A stretch of 64,000 nucleotides of DNA from Nitratireductor basaltis. GTDB lineage: Bacteria; Pseudomonadota; Alphaproteobacteria; Rhizobiales; Rhizobiaceae. The stretch lies in contig NZ_JMQM01000001.1 in the NCBI RefSeq assembly GCF_000733725.1, forward strand, positions 2,356,001 to 2,420,000, read 5' to 3'. The notes under the pieces were generated by a model. It was given only the letters and a program-made list of their open reading frames with translations. It was not told where the DNA came from and made no database searches. How positions within the stretch are numbered: the stretch's first letter is position 1; every line of letters starts with the position of its first letter. The position numbers and the translations under genes were made by a program. Positions 16,215 to 25,757 of this stretch are shown in pieces.

Positions 16215-16973
16215 TCAATCGAGGGTATCGACAGCTTTCACGATGACATCCGTGATTTCGGCAGCATGGGTAAGCGGGAGAAGGTGCCCACCGCCAACTT
16301 CCACCACCTGCGCGTCCGAGCGTTTTGACATGAAGCGCTGCAGATCAGGCGAGACGGTTCGATCTTCGGTCGCAATCACCGACCAGACCGGCAACTGCTT
16401 CCATCCCGCAACTTCCGCGGTTTCACTGAAGATGCCGATATTTGCCGCTGCTTGTGCGCGTTCCCAATAGGCTGCTTCTTCTGCTGCCAGCCCGTTTGCG
16501 ACATCGCGCATCCACACCTCCTGCTTCAGCGTGAAATGCCCGTCCTCGCTGATGATCAAAGGGTCGGCGGACATGACCGGTGGGAACTTCGCATTCAGTT
16601 CGGCCAGGCTTTCGCCTTCTTCCGGCTGAAATGCAGCGACATAGATCAGTGCCTTTGTCGCCCCCTCCTTGGCTGCCTGGCTGATCAGCATGCCGCCATA
16701 GGAGTGGCCCACCAGCACATGCGGACCTTCAACGGTTTCCGTTACCCGCCTTGTTGCAGCAAGATCGTCCTTCATGGAGGTGAATGGCAGCTGCACGATC
16801 CTGCTCTCTATTCCCTCCGCCTTGAGGCGTTCCGAAACATTCCGCCATAACCCACCTTCCATGCCCAGTCCGGGCACAAGCACCACCGTCATGGCAGAGG
16901 CATGCGGCACCGCGAGGAGGGCATGGAGCAGCAGCATCCAGATCAGGGTCGCTTTTGGCTTCAGTGACAACAT
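16215..16973 (-). CDS. Exported alpha/beta hydrolase
   Basis: A 252-residue hydrolase with an N-terminal hydrophobic signal (residues 9-27, ending ASA). The nucleophile elbow is VGHSYGGM near residue 90, the oxyanion loop LVPGLGMEGGLWR lies near 31, the acid is in VIATEDRTV near 203 and the base in GGGHLLP near 227, so the Ser-Asp-His triad is complete. It resembles the salicylate-esterase/methylesterase-like group often annotated as alpha/beta hydrolase; the substrate is unknown. AAGGAG stands 7 bases before the ATG. It is divergent from a LysR regulator, a usual target-regulator arrangement. Confidence 0.8.
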   Translation of the reverse strand: MLSLKPKATLIWMLLLHALLAVPHASAMTVVLVPGLGMEGGLWRNVSERLKAEGIESRIVQLPFTSMKDDLAATRRVTETVEGPHVLVGHSYGGMLISQAAKEGATKALIYVAAFQPEEGESLAELNAKFPPVMSADPLIISEDGHFTLKQEVWMRDVANGLAAEEAAYWERAQAAANIGIFSETAEVAGWKQLPVWSVIATEDRTVSPDLQRFMSKRSDAQVVEVGGGHLLPLTHAAEITDVIVKAVDTLD

Positions 16974-17068
16974 CTTGTTCTCCTTTGCAGTTGTGCAAAG
17001 TGATAGATCGACCTGCGTCTTATCAATATACTGATTAATGTGATTGACAGCTTCACCAGAGGTGATGA

Positions 17069-17992
17069 ATGGACCGCCACGAACTTGCCGCTCTGCTGGT
17101 GCTGAAAGCGGTGGCTGATGCCGGCAGCTTCACGCGGGCAGCCAAGCGCCTCAACCGGGCCCAATCCGGCGTGAGCCAGACAATCAGCGAGCTCGAACAG
17201 CGGCTGGGTGTTCCACTTGTCGCGCGCACCACGCGCAGCCTTCGTCTGACCGATGCGGGCCAAGCCCTGCTTGATGAGGCGGGACCGGCCCTCGAGAGGA
17301 TCGAGCACAGCCTGAAACAGATCCGTAACGCGGCGCATGAGCCTGCCGGGCGCCTTCGGATCACGGCACTTGAGCATCCTGCCAAAGTCATCCTCATTCC
17401 AGCCATCGCCGAACTGCGCAGACGCCACCCATCCATAAAGGTCGATCTGCATGTGAGTGACAGGAAGGTCGATATCGTCGAAGGAAAATTCGATGCAGGC
17501 GTACGTTTCTCCGACCATATGGAGAAGGACATGACGGCGATCCCGATTAGCGAGGACATCAAGGCCTGCGTGGTCGGATCACCTGCATATGTCGAGCGGA
17601 TGGGTCTGCCAACGGAACTGCGGGAGCTGCTCTCGCATGACTGCATCGGCTACCGCCTTCCAACCCACGGCGAGCGATACCGCTGGCTGTTTAATCGCGA
17701 CGGCAAGCCGGTTGAAGTGGATGTGGACGGTTCATTGACGGTGAATGGAACCGCCGCGCTTGTGGAAGCCGCACGGGCGGGCCTCGGCCTAGCCTATGTC
17801 TTCGAGCCATTGGTGCGCGCGGAGATCACCGCGGGGAGCCTCATCCCATGCCTGCAGCACTTCATGCCGAAATGGGGTGGATACAAGCTCTACTATCCAC
17901 ACAGGCGGCAAAAGTCGGCCGCGCTTCACGCATTTGTGGAGGTGCTGCGTGAACAGAGAAAGCAGGCAGAGCAAAAACCGTCTGTTTTTTGA
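17069..17992 (+). CDS. LysR-family transcriptional regulator
   Basis: A 307-residue regulator with an N-terminal winged helix (residues 1-60: [43 protein letters not shown] split over the helix-turn-helix) and a C-terminal effector domain starting near residue 90. The length is typical. It is divergent from the exported hydrolase and likely controls it through the 95-base shared region, which is AT-richer than its surroundings. The effector is unknown. The miaB start follows 26 bases after its stop. Confidence 0.9.
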   Translation: MDRHELAALLVLKAVADAGSFTRAAKRLNRAQSGVSQTISELEQRLGVPLVARTTRSLRLTDAGQALLDEAGPALERIEHSLKQIRNAAHEPAGRLRITALEHPAKVILIPAIAELRRRHPSIKVDLHVSDRKVDIVEGKFDAGVRFSDHMEKDMTAIPISEDIKACVVGSPAYVERMGLPTELRELLSHDCIGYRLPTHGERYRWLFNRDGKPVEVDVDGSLTVNGTAALVEAARAGLGLAYVFEPLVRAEITAGSLIPCLQHFMPKWGGYKLYYPHRRQKSAALHAFVEVLREQRKQAEQKPSVF

Positions 17993-18018
17993 CATGTAAA
18001 AGCGTTAGGACACGCGGC

Positions 18019-19458
18019 ATGGAACAGAATTCTTTGCATCATTCGGACGCCGCTGCCGCTGAAGGCAATGCCGGCGCGACTTCGGTGGCGGCTAAGAAGG
18101 TTTTCGTGAAGACCTATGGCTGCCAGATGAATGTCTATGACAGCCAGCGCATGGCCGATGCACTGGCCGCGCAAGGTTATGGCCCGACCGACAGCATCGA
18201 GGAGGCCGACCTCGTTCTGCTCAACACATGCCATATCCGCGAAAAGGCTGCCGAGAAGGTCTATTCGGAGCTTGGCCGAATCCGTCAGTTGAAGGATGAG
18301 CGCGCAGCCGAAGGCCGCGAGACGATTGTCGGCGTTGCAGGATGCGTTGCCCAGGCGGAAGGACGCGAGATCCTGCGCCGTGCGCCGGTGGTCGACCTCG
18401 TTATCGGACCGCAGACCTATCACCGTCTGCCCGAGGTGGTGAAGCGTGCGCGTGGCGGCGAGAAGATCGTCGAGACGGAATATGCGCTGGAAGACAAGTT
18501 CGAGCATCTGCCGGCAGCGCAGAACAAGGTGACGCGCAAGCGTGGTGTCACCGCTTTCCTTACCGTGCAGGAAGGCTGCGACAAGTTCTGCACTTTCTGT
18601 GTGGTTCCCTATACGCGCGGCGCGGAAGTTTCCCGGCCAGTCTCGCAGATCGTGGCGGAAGCGAAACGTCTTGCGGAAGCGGGCGTGCGCGAGGTCACGC
18701 TACTTGGCCAGAACGTCAATGGCTGGCACGGCGAAGGGGCGGATGGCCGCGAATGGGGTCTGGGCGAACTTCTGTTTCGCCTTGCCGAAATTCCCGGCCT
18801 CGACCGGTTGCGCTACACGACCAGCCATCCCCGCGACATGGATGACGCGCTGATTGCCGCCCATCGCGATCTCGACAAGCTGATGCCTTATCTGCATCTT
18901 CCCGTGCAGTCCGGTTCGGACCGCATCCTCAAGGCGATGAACCGCAAGCACACCCATGACGACTATCTGCGCCTGATCGAGCGCATCCGCGAGGCCCGGC
19001 CCGACATTGCCATGTCTGGCGACTTCATCGTCGGCTTCCCGGGCGAGAGTGAAGAGGATTTTCAGGAGACCATGCGCATCGTGCGCGAGGTGAACTACGC
19101 GCAGGCATTCTCCTTCAAATATTCTCCTCGCCCAGGCACACCCGGCGCCGACATGGATGGTCATGTTGCAGAAGATGTGAAAAGCGAGCGCCTGCAGAGA
19201 CTGCAGGACCTCCTTTATCAACAGCAGCGTGAATTTGCCCAAAGCCTTGTAGGAAAACAGATATCACTCCTTCTGGAGAAGCCCGGTCGTGAGGCTGGAC
19301 AGCTTGTGGGACGTTCTCCCTGGCTGCAGCCCGTAATTGTTGATGAAAGGCTGGGCGAAATCGGTCAGATTATAGATGTCAGAATCAGCAAGGCGGGGAG
19401 TAACAGCCTCTTTGCGGAGCCGGTCGCAGGCCCTATATCGGCAACAGAGGTAGCGTGA
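18019..19458 (+). CDS. miaB: tRNA-2-methylthio-N6-dimethylallyladenosine synthase MiaB
   Basis: A 479-residue radical-SAM methylthiotransferase that thiomethylates i6A37 of tRNAs. The N-terminal cluster cysteines are in [16 protein letters not shown] and VAGCVAQ; the radical-SAM CX3CX2C is [13 protein letters not shown] near residue 192; a C-terminal TRAM domain ends the protein. I chose the ATG at 18019, preceded by AGGA; the frame is open back into the LysR gene but has no homology there. Its stop overlaps the GTG start of phoH. Confidence 0.95.
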   Translation: MEQNSLHHSDAAAAEGNAGATSVAAKKVFVKTYGCQMNVYDSQRMADALAAQGYGPTDSIEEADLVLLNTCHIREKAAEKVYSELGRIRQLKDERAAEGRETIVGVAGCVAQAEGREILRRAPVVDLVIGPQTYHRLPEVVKRARGGEKIVETEYALEDKFEHLPAAQNKVTRKRGVTAFLTVQEGCDKFCTFCVVPYTRGAEVSRPVSQIVAEAKRLAEAGVREVTLLGQNVNGWHGEGADGREWGLGELLFRLAEIPGLDRLRYTTSHPRDMDDALIAAHRDLDKLMPYLHLPVQSGSDRILKAMNRKHTHDDYLRLIERIREARPDIAMSGDFIVGFPGESEEDFQETMRIVREVNYAQAFSFKYSPRPGTPGADMDGHVAEDVKSERLQRLQDLLYQQQREFAQSLVGKQISLLLEKPGREAGQLVGRSPWLQPVIVDERLGEIGQIIDVRISKAGSNSLFAEPVAGPISATEVA

Positions 19459-20516
19459 CCCTTGTCACCGCGTCGAAGGGAACAAAGCGTTTGAATGCCA
19501 GCACCGAGCTGAAGAATACGCCTGTCGGGGCGTCGGATATGGCCCATATCGTCCTGACTTTCGATGACAACAAGCTCGCGGGCACGCTCTACGGCCCGTT
19601 TGACGAAAACCTGGCGCGCATCGAGCAGAAGCTCGGCGTCGATGTTTCCTCCAAGGGCAACCAGGTCGCCATCAAGGGCGAGCCAATCGCCGCCGAACAG
19701 GCCCGCCGAGCGCTCGATTATCTCTACGAACTCGTCCAGGGCGGCACTGAACTCACCCCGTCGGAAGTGGATGGCGCATTGCGTCTGTCGCTTGCAGCCG
19801 ACGATCAGTTGAGCCTTCCAACCCTGGAGCGCAAGGGCAAGCTTGCTGCAGCGCAGATTTCCACGCGCAAGCGCACCGTCTATGCACGATCGGCCAATCA
19901 GGACGCCTATATGCGCGCGCTGGAACGGGCCGAGCTCGTCTTCGGCATCGGGCCTGCGGGCACCGGCAAGACCTTTCTGGCCGTGGCCTATGCCGCCATG
20001 CTTCTGGAACGCGGCATCGTGGATCGCATCATTCTTTCGCGGCCAGCCGTCGAGGCTGGTGAACGCCTGGGCTTTCTGCCAGGTGACATGCGCGAGAAGG
20101 TCGACCCCTATCTGCGCCCGCTTTATGACGCGCTTTACGACATGATCCCCGCCGACAAGGTGGAGCGCGCGCTTGCTGCCGATGTCATCGAGATCGCGCC
20201 GCTTGCCTTCATGCGTGGCCGCACGCTTGGCAATGCCGTTGTCATCCTCGACGAGGCGCAGAACACGACGCCGATGCAAATGAAGATGTTCCTCACCCGT
20301 CTGGGCGAGAACGGGCGCATGATCATCACTGGTGATCCAAGCCAGATCGACTTGCCGCCGAACACGAAGTCAGGGCTCGTCGAGGCGCTCAACGTGCTGC
20401 GCGATGTTCCCGGTATCGTGACGGTGAAGTTCAATCAGAAAGACGTGGTGCGCCACCCACTGGTGGCTGCCATCGTCGAAGCCTATGACCGCAAGGCTCC
20501 GGAGACCAATGGCTGA
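19455..20516 (+). CDS. ybeZ: PhoH-like ATPase (YbeZ)
   Basis: A 353-residue PhoH/YbeZ NTPase that partners the YbeY endonuclease in rRNA processing and ribosome quality control. It has an N-terminal KH-like part and the ATPase core with Walker [14 protein letters not shown] near residue 163 and Walker B VILDEAQN near 262, then [10 protein letters not shown]. The GTG start at 19455 overlaps the miaB stop. Its stop overlaps ybeY by 8 bases, so miaB-ybeZ-ybeY-corC are translationally linked. Confidence 0.92.
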   Translation: MTLVTASKGTKRLNASTELKNTPVGASDMAHIVLTFDDNKLAGTLYGPFDENLARIEQKLGVDVSSKGNQVAIKGEPIAAEQARRALDYLYELVQGGTELTPSEVDGALRLSLAADDQLSLPTLERKGKLAAAQISTRKRTVYARSANQDAYMRALERAELVFGIGPAGTGKTFLAVAYAAMLLERGIVDRIILSRPAVEAGERLGFLPGDMREKVDPYLRPLYDALYDMIPADKVERALAADVIEIAPLAFMRGRTLGNAVVILDEAQNTTPMQMKMFLTRLGENGRMIITGDPSQIDLPPNTKSGLVEALNVLRDVPGIVTVKFNQKDVVRHPLVAAIVEAYDRKAPETNG

Positions 20517-20982
20517 AGGCATTCTTGTTGCCTGCGCCGTTGAGGCAGGAGACTGGCCAGACGAAGCGGAGCTTGAAGCTTCTGCGCGGCGCGCTTTCGC
20601 GGCGGCGGCAGAGAAGACCGAAGCACCCTCTCTGTTCGAGGTCAGTCTGCTTTTTACCGATGACGCACATATCCAGGTGCTGAACCGCGATTTTCGAGGA
20701 AAGGACAAGCCGACCAATGTGCTTTCCTTTCCAGCGGCGAGTGGTGTATTTCCCGGCGACACCACGAAGGTGCTTGGTGACATTGTCATCGCACGCGAGA
20801 CCGTGGAGCGCGAGGCGGAGGAAGAAGGCAAGAGCTTCGACCATCATTTGACCCATCTTCTCGTTCACGGTTTTCTTCACCTTTTGGGGTATGATCACGA
20901 GAGTGATGACGAAGCCGAGGAGATGGAGGCGATGGAACGTCTGATCCTGGCAGGTCTTGAGATCAGTGATCCCTATGCCTAA
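20509..20982 (+). CDS. ybeY: Endoribonuclease YbeY
   Basis: A 157-residue metal-dependent RNase acting in 16S rRNA 3'-end maturation and 70S quality control. The zinc motif HX3HX5H is present as [11 protein letters not shown] near residue 120, preceded by the [17 protein letters not shown] signature near 60. I chose the ATG at 20509 inside the ybeZ end; the upstream extension is not conserved in type. The length is usual for the family. Confidence 0.94.
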   Translation: MAEGILVACAVEAGDWPDEAELEASARRAFAAAAEKTEAPSLFEVSLLFTDDAHIQVLNRDFRGKDKPTNVLSFPAASGVFPGDTTKVLGDIVIARETVEREAEEEGKSFDHHLTHLLVHGFLHLLGYDHESDDEAEEMEAMERLILAGLEISDPYA

Positions 20983-21009
20983 CTTTGAGTTTTGAACCAT
21001 CGAAAGACA

Positions 21010-22071
21010 ATGACAGACACATCTATCAGCGCGCTTGGCGCGGTGCCTGAGAGCGAACAGGCGACACCTTCTCCCGATAGCGAAGAGGGGCCTAGTAGCA
21101 GTGCGCAGCGACAGCCCTCACGCCCCGGACTATGGCAGGCGTTGGGGAGCTTCTTCGGACTGCGCAACAATTCCACGATCCGCGAGGATCTCGCCGATGC
21201 CCTGGATGAGCATACGGCAGACACAACGGCCTTCTCGCCTGGCGAACGGGCGATGCTTCAGAACATTCTGCGCCTGCGCGAATTGCGCGTGGATGACGTC
21301 ATGGTACCACGCGCCGACATCAAGGCGGTGGAGCTGAACACGACGCTGCGCGACCTGCTTCTTCACATCGAGGAATCCGGCCATTCCAGGTTGCCTGTCT
21401 ATGGCGAGACGCTGGATGACCCGCGCGGCATGGTTCATATCCGGGATGTGGTGGGTCACCTCATTCGCACATCGCGCCATCGCAAGGGCCGCGGTCGCAA
21501 TGCCAAGACTGCAGCCTCGCAACTTCTCGACCTGGGCCATGTCGATCTCGACCGCACGATTTCCGAATTGAACCTCGTGCGCTCGCTGCTCTTCGTTCCT
21601 CCTTCCATGCTTGCCTCGGACCTGATGGCGCGCATGCAGGCCGGGCGTATCCAGATGGCGCTGGTCATCGACGAGTATGGCGGCACCGATGGTCTCGTCT
21701 CGCTCGAGGACATCGTCGAAATGGTTATCGGCGACATCGAGGACGAGCATGATGACGACGAGCCGATGATCGAGCAGAAAGGCGACGGCATCTTCCTGGT
21801 CGACGCCAAGGCTGAGATCGATGATGTCGCCAAGGCCATCGGCGACGGCTTCAATGCCGGCGAACATGCCGAGGAAGTGGACACGATCGGCGGCATGATC
21901 TTCAACGCGCTGGGCCGCGTGCCTGCGCGTGGCGAGGTGGTGCAGGCCATTCCCGGCTTCGAGTTTCACGTGGTTGACGCTGACCCGCGCCGGGTGAAGC
22001 GTGTGCGTATCGTGCAGGGACGCGCTGCAGAGCGCCGTCGGCGCAACAAGGTGCGCGCGGGCGAGACCTGA
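21010..22071 (+). CDS. corC: CorC/HlyC-family CBS-domain protein (YbeX)
   Basis: A 353-residue cytoplasmic protein: a Ser/Pro-rich N-terminus, two CBS domains (about residues 85-225) starting with LRVDDVMVPRADIKAVE, and a C-terminal CorC/HlyC transporter-associated domain from about 255 (GIFLVDAKAEIDD). The family is tied to magnesium/cobalt efflux and ribosome assembly. The position after ybeY and before lnt is the conserved ybeZ-ybeY-ybeX-lnt order. The gap to ybeY is 27 bases; the ATG at 21010 is preceded only by a weak GAAAG. Confidence 0.88.
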   Translation: MTDTSISALGAVPESEQATPSPDSEEGPSSSAQRQPSRPGLWQALGSFFGLRNNSTIREDLADALDEHTADTTAFSPGERAMLQNILRLRELRVDDVMVPRADIKAVELNTTLRDLLLHIEESGHSRLPVYGETLDDPRGMVHIRDVVGHLIRTSRHRKGRGRNAKTAASQLLDLGHVDLDRTISELNLVRSLLFVPPSMLASDLMARMQAGRIQMALVIDEYGGTDGLVSLEDIVEMVIGDIEDEHDDDEPMIEQKGDGIFLVDAKAEIDDVAKAIGDGFNAGEHAEEVDTIGGMIFNALGRVPARGEVVQAIPGFEFHVVDADPRRVKRVRIVQGRAAERRRRNKVRAGET

Positions 22072-22156
22072 TCCATCTCCGCGGCTGATGCTGGCCGTTG
22101 GAGCGCTCGATTGAGGCTGATACATCTGTATGCAGCTGATTCGAGCCTGGATACTC

Positions 22157-23713
22157 ATGGAAACTCTCGCCGATCGCGTAATTCTTCTGTCGGGGCTGAA
22201 GCGCTGGCTCCTGACGATCACCAGCGGTGCCGCATTGGCGCTGACACTTGCGCCCTTCGACTTTCCCGCAGTCGGCTTTGTTTCGTTCGCGCTTCTGGTC
22301 TGGGTGCTCGATGGCATCGCGGCTGAAAAGAGCCGGCTCCCGGCACTGAGCGCCTTTTTCGCAACCGGCTTCTGGTTTTCCTTTGGATATTCCCTCGCCT
22401 CCACATGGTGGCTTGCAATAGGAATGTTGCAAGGCGGCCCCGACCTCGCCTGGGCATTTCCTCTGGCCCTTCTTCTTTATCCGGCAATTTGCGGCGTCTT
22501 CTATGGTCTGGGCGCCGCGTTTGCCGGCATCATCTGGACGGAGGGTGTCGGCCGTCTTGCCGCCCTCGCCTTCTCACTTGCGGCTGCTGACTGGCTGCGC
22601 TCGGCACTGCTGCCGGGCTTTGCCTTCAATCCATTGGCCATGACAGCCATGCCTGCGCCCGTGCTCATGCAGTCTGCGAGCCTTATCGGAATGGCAGGAA
22701 TGGCTGCGCTGGCCGTCTTCGTGTTTTCCGCCCCCGCAACGCTCGGACACGGAAAGCACGCGACTAGTTCAATCGGTCTAGCAATCGCGCTTTTGGCAGC
22801 CCATCTGGGATTTGGCATATTCGCGCTCGATCAGGCACATCCTGACGATCCGGCAACAGCAGCGCGCATCGTGCAAACAGCATCCTCAATAGATAAAATT
22901 ATAAATAATGCAGACTATAATCTGAATGTTCTTATTTCTGCTCAAAGACAGTTCAAATCGACTAGCGACAAATCGACTGTAATCTTGTGGCCTGGCATTT
23001 CTCTGCCGACCGTTCTTACGCAAAACCCTGCAATTCTCGAAAAGATAGCTTCTTCTGTGAATAATCGCGAAGTTCTAGTCACTGGAACCTTTCGCACCGA
23101 AGAGGGTGATACACCGCGTCTATACAAATCGGTGGCTGTAGTTAATCACAACGGTGAGATTGTAGGGGCATCCGACAAGAAAACCCTTCTTCCAATCATC
23201 GAGCGAAATTTTTTCTCCGCATGGTTGCAGAAAAAAGATGAACCAAATGAAGCGGATAACCGGCCGAGCTTTACTGCCGGCGGGCCGCGACAAACACTCC
23301 CCTTGTCAACAAACGTGAAGGCTCTATCTTTGTTTGACACGGAAATTCTGCTTTTCAGGCGGGTTCTCGAGCAGGTGAAAGATGCGGACGTCATCCTTCA
23401 CCTCTCCAACCCCGCGGGCAGAAGCACCAAACTGGGTACATATCAGGAGTTGCGTTACGCGCAGGCAACCGCAGCCCTGACCGGCACTCCGATCCTTCGC
23501 GCCAGCAACTCAGGGCTGTCGGCTGCGATAGACGGAAACGGGCGCATTCTGGAGTCAATCGCAATCGGAACAACAGGCGTAATCGACTTGCCTGCACTGC
23601 CGAAGCGTGCAAAAAGAATACTTATTGGGCAAAACGAAGTTCGTGAGGCTATTTTTCTCGCATTTCTTGGTGTTTTCGCCCTTGTAGCTTGGATCGTTGG
23701 TCGCACGAATTGA
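22157..23713 (+). CDS. lnt: Lnt-like apolipoprotein N-acyltransferase homologue lacking catalytic residues
   Basis: A 518-residue protein at the standard lnt position. The membrane half (residues 15-215, about seven segments, METLADRVILLSG opening) looks normal. The periplasmic nitrilase half does not: the catalytic Glu of the usual WPE motif is Gly280 (ILWPGISLP), the Lys is kept at 341 (SDKKTLLP), and the catalytic Cys of the ICYE motif is replaced (ALSLFDTE, about Leu392). The whole protein has one Cys, in a membrane segment (AICGVF), so no nucleophile is available. Bases 22880-23330 are visibly richer in A and T than neighbouring genes. The frame is intact, so it is expressed or recently degenerated. 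An alternative start lies at 22130. It may be a pseudoenzyme; another lnt may exist elsewhere. Confidence 0.75.
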   Translation: METLADRVILLSGLKRWLLTITSGAALALTLAPFDFPAVGFVSFALLVWVLDGIAAEKSRLPALSAFFATGFWFSFGYSLASTWWLAIGMLQGGPDLAWAFPLALLLYPAICGVFYGLGAAFAGIIWTEGVGRLAALAFSLAAADWLRSALLPGFAFNPLAMTAMPAPVLMQSASLIGMAGMAALAVFVFSAPATLGHGKHATSSIGLAIALLAAHLGFGIFALDQAHPDDPATAARIVQTASSIDKIINNADYNLNVLISAQRQFKSTSDKSTVILWPGISLPTVLTQNPAILEKIASSVNNREVLVTGTFRTEEGDTPRLYKSVAVVNHNGEIVGASDKKTLLPIIERNFFSAWLQKKDEPNEADNRPSFTAGGPRQTLPLSTNVKALSLFDTEILLFRRVLEQVKDADVILHLSNPAGRSTKLGTYQELRYAQATAALTGTPILRASNSGLSAAIDGNGRILESIAIGTTGVIDLPALPKRAKRILIGQNEVREAIFLAFLGVFALVAWIVGRTN

Positions 23714-23836
23714 CTTTTCAGCCGTGAGGCAAGCATAGTCAGGACGACCTGATTGAACGTTTAACTACCAACAGCGCAGGGCTCCGGCTCAGGCGCTTGC
23801 AATTTGGGAAGGCCGCTGGCGAACGGCGAGGATTAA

Positions 23837-24250
23837 ATGGACAAGAACAACAAGAAGAAACCTAACCCGATCGACGTGCATGTCGGCAGCCGCATAAGGC
23901 TGCGGCGCAATATGCTTGGGATAAGCCAGGAGAAGCTTGGCGAAAGCCTGGGAATTACATTCCAGCAAATCCAGAAATACGAAAAGGGTACGAATCGCGT
24001 GGGTGCCAGCCGCCTTCAGGCGATCGCCTCCATCCTCAGCTCACCGGTATCCTTCTTCTTCGAAGGCGCACCGGGCGAAGATGGTCAGCCGGCTCCAGGC
24101 ATGGCAGAGGACGGTGCATCCTATGTAACCGACTTCCTCAACAGCTCCGAGGGCATCCAGCTCAATCGGGCTTATGTAAAGATTTCCGATCCGAAGCTGC
24201 GCCGCAAGGTTCTCGATTTGGTGAAGGCGCTTGCCGACGCCGAGGAATAG
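23837..24250 (+). CDS. XRE-family helix-turn-helix regulator
   Basis: A 137-residue Cro/CI-type regulator. The helix-turn-helix lies at residues 16-70 (IRLRRNMLGISQEKLGESLG, then FQQIQKYEKGTNRV). The C-terminal part contains an acidic Gly/Pro linker and YVTDFLNSSEGIQLNRAY, a pattern conserved among rhizobial proteins found between lnt and metK. No target is known. It has GAGGATT before the ATG, and a 10-base-pair hairpin (24258-24283) follows its stop. Confidence 0.88.
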   Translation: MDKNNKKKPNPIDVHVGSRIRLRRNMLGISQEKLGESLGITFQQIQKYEKGTNRVGASRLQAIASILSSPVSFFFEGAPGEDGQPAPGMAEDGASYVTDFLNSSEGIQLNRAYVKISDPKLRRKVLDLVKALADAEE

Positions 24251-24257
24251 CATTTCG

Positions 24258-24283
24258 ATGTCCGCCGCATTGCCGGCGGACAT
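24258..24283. terminator. Hairpin after the XRE gene (weak terminator)
   Basis: A stem ATGTCCGCCG / CGGCGGACAT with loop CATTGC. No T-run follows, so termination would be weak or factor-dependent. A second hairpin, GGCGCAA / TTGCGCC (24303-24309 with 24321-24327), lies just downstream. Confidence 0.5.
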
Positions 24284-24335
24284 GACGCTTTCGTGACGGG
24301 AAGGCGCAACATTCTGGTGTTTGCGCCATAACTTC

Positions 24336-24410
24336 TTGACCCTCTGACAGGCGATTGGCTAACACAGTGCGGCCAATTCACCGGCAGTCGAGCCGGACTT
24401 ACTCAGAGGG
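24336..24410 (+). promoter_or_regulatory. metK leader: candidate promoter and possible SD-sequestering RNA structure
   Basis: Two readings compete. As DNA, TTGACC (24336-24341), 17 bases, CTAACA (24359-24364) resemble a promoter. As RNA, CCCTCTGA (24340-24347) is perfectly complementary to TCAGAGGG (24403-24410), which contains the metK Shine-Dalgarno; between them ATTGGC/GCCAAT (24354-24359 with 24372-24377) and CCGGC/GCCGG (24381-24385 with 24392-24396) form two hairpins. Together they would make a three-way junction hiding the ribosome binding site, a riboswitch-like plan. The RNA model needs transcription to start upstream of 24340. It does not match the SAM-I, SAM-II or SAM/SAH consensus I know. 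Confidence 0.4.
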
Positions 24411-24417
24411 GTTACCC

Positions 24418-25695
24418 GTGGCACGCAGCAACTATCTCTTTACAAGTGAATCCGTATCCGAAGGTCACCCCGACAAGGTGTGTGACCGGATTTCCGACGA
24501 GATCGTGGACCTCGTCTATCGCGAGGCGAAGAAAGAAGGCATGGACCCGTGGAAGGTCCGCGTTGCCTGCGAAACTCTTGCCACGACCAATCGCGTTGTG
24601 ATCGCCGGTGAGGTGCGCGTGCCGCAGAGCCTGCTCAAGCGTGACAAGTCCGGCGAAATCTTGATGGATGCCAGCGGCAACCCGGTCATCAATCCTTCCA
24701 AGTTCCGTTCGGCTGCGCGCCGCGCGATCAAGGCCATCGGCTATGCGCAGGACGGTTTTCACTGGAAGACCGCGCGCGTGGATGTGCTGCTGCATGGCCA
24801 GTCGCCGGATATCGGCCAGGGCGTCGACAACGCTGCTGACAAGCAGGGCGAGGAAGGTGCCGGCGATCAGGGCATCATGTTCGGCTATGCCTGCCGCGAG
24901 ACGCCTGACCTCATGCCTGCTCCCATCTGGTACTCGCACCGCATTCTTCAGTTGCTTGCAGAAGCACGCAAGGCCGGCGAAGGCGACGCGGCCCTTCTTG
25001 GACCCGACGCCAAGAGCCAGGTGACAGTGCGGTATGTGGACGGCAAGCCCTACGAGGCGACGCAGATCGTTTTGTCCACCCAGCACCTTGATGCGAGCTG
25101 GGACAGCAAGAAGGTGCGCGAGGTCGTCGAGCCCTATATCCGCCAGGCCCTTTCCGAAGGCGGCCTGAGTGTCGCCGACGATTGCAACTGGTACATCAAC
25201 CCTACCGGTAAATTCGTGATCGGCGGGCCAGACGGCGACGCAGGCCTGACCGGGCGCAAGATCATCGTCGACACCTATGGCGGTGCAGCTCCCCATGGCG
25301 GCGGCGCTTTTTCGGGGAAGGACACCACGAAGGTTGATCGTTCTGCCGCCTATGCGGCGCGCTATCTCGCGAAGAATGTCGTTGCTGCCAATCTGGCGGA
25401 GCGCTGCACCATCCAGCTTTCCTACGCCATCGGCGTTGCGCAGCCGCTCTCTGTCTATGTAGACCTGCATGGCACGGGCAAGGTGAGCGAAGAAGAGGTC
25501 GAGATTGCCATCCGCGATGTCATGGACCTTTCGCCGTCCGGCATCCGCCGCCATCTGGACCTCAACAAGCCTGTCTATGCGAAGACTGCCGCTTATGGTC
25601 ATTTCGGTCGCAAGCCGGGTCGTGACGGCTCCTTCTCCTGGGAGCGCATGGATCTGGTGAAGGCTCTCAAGAGCTCGCTCTCCAAGGCCGCCTGA
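24418..25695 (+). CDS. metK: S-adenosylmethionine synthetase
   Basis: A 425-residue methionine adenosyltransferase making SAM from methionine and ATP. It shows the N-terminal [32 protein letters not shown]-like [11 protein letters not shown] near residue 155, and the [19 protein letters not shown] loop near 298, the P-loop-like signature. I chose the GTG at 24418 with AGAGGGG six bases before it; the frame remains open upstream to 24355 but this would remove the ribosome binding site and has no homology. The leader is structured (see its own entry). Followed by trmB. Confidence 0.95.
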   Translation: MARSNYLFTSESVSEGHPDKVCDRISDEIVDLVYREAKKEGMDPWKVRVACETLATTNRVVIAGEVRVPQSLLKRDKSGEILMDASGNPVINPSKFRSAARRAIKAIGYAQDGFHWKTARVDVLLHGQSPDIGQGVDNAADKQGEEGAGDQGIMFGYACRETPDLMPAPIWYSHRILQLLAEARKAGEGDAALLGPDAKSQVTVRYVDGKPYEATQIVLSTQHLDASWDSKKVREVVEPYIRQALSEGGLSVADDCNWYINPTGKFVIGGPDGDAGLTGRKIIVDTYGGAAPHGGGAFSGKDTTKVDRSAAYAARYLAKNVVAANLAERCTIQLSYAIGVAQPLSVYVDLHGTGKVSEEEVEIAIRDVMDLSPSGIRRHLDLNKPVYAKTAAYGHFGRKPGRDGSFSWERMDLVKALKSSLSKAA

Positions 25696-25721
25696 GCCTA
25701 TCCGCAAACAAGACGAACAGC

Positions 25722-25741
25722 GACGGCGCATCCGCGCCGTC
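25722..25741 (+). terminator. Hairpin between metK and trmB
   Basis: A GACGGCGC / GCGCCGTC stem with a four-base loop ATCC, but without a real T-run. It may act as a partial terminator or as a 3'-end stabiliser. Confidence 0.45.
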
Positions 25742-25757
25742 CTTGAGGTAAGTGAAA

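Noticed and set aside
24258-24410. Known SAM riboswitch in front of metK
   Set aside because: The conserved sequences of SAM-I, SAM-II and SAM/SAH elements as I know them are not present, so only a structural candidate is reported.
24355-24417. Longer metK start at TTG 24355
   Set aside because: The ribosome binding site lies inside that extension, and the GTG at 24418 gives the normal family N-terminus.
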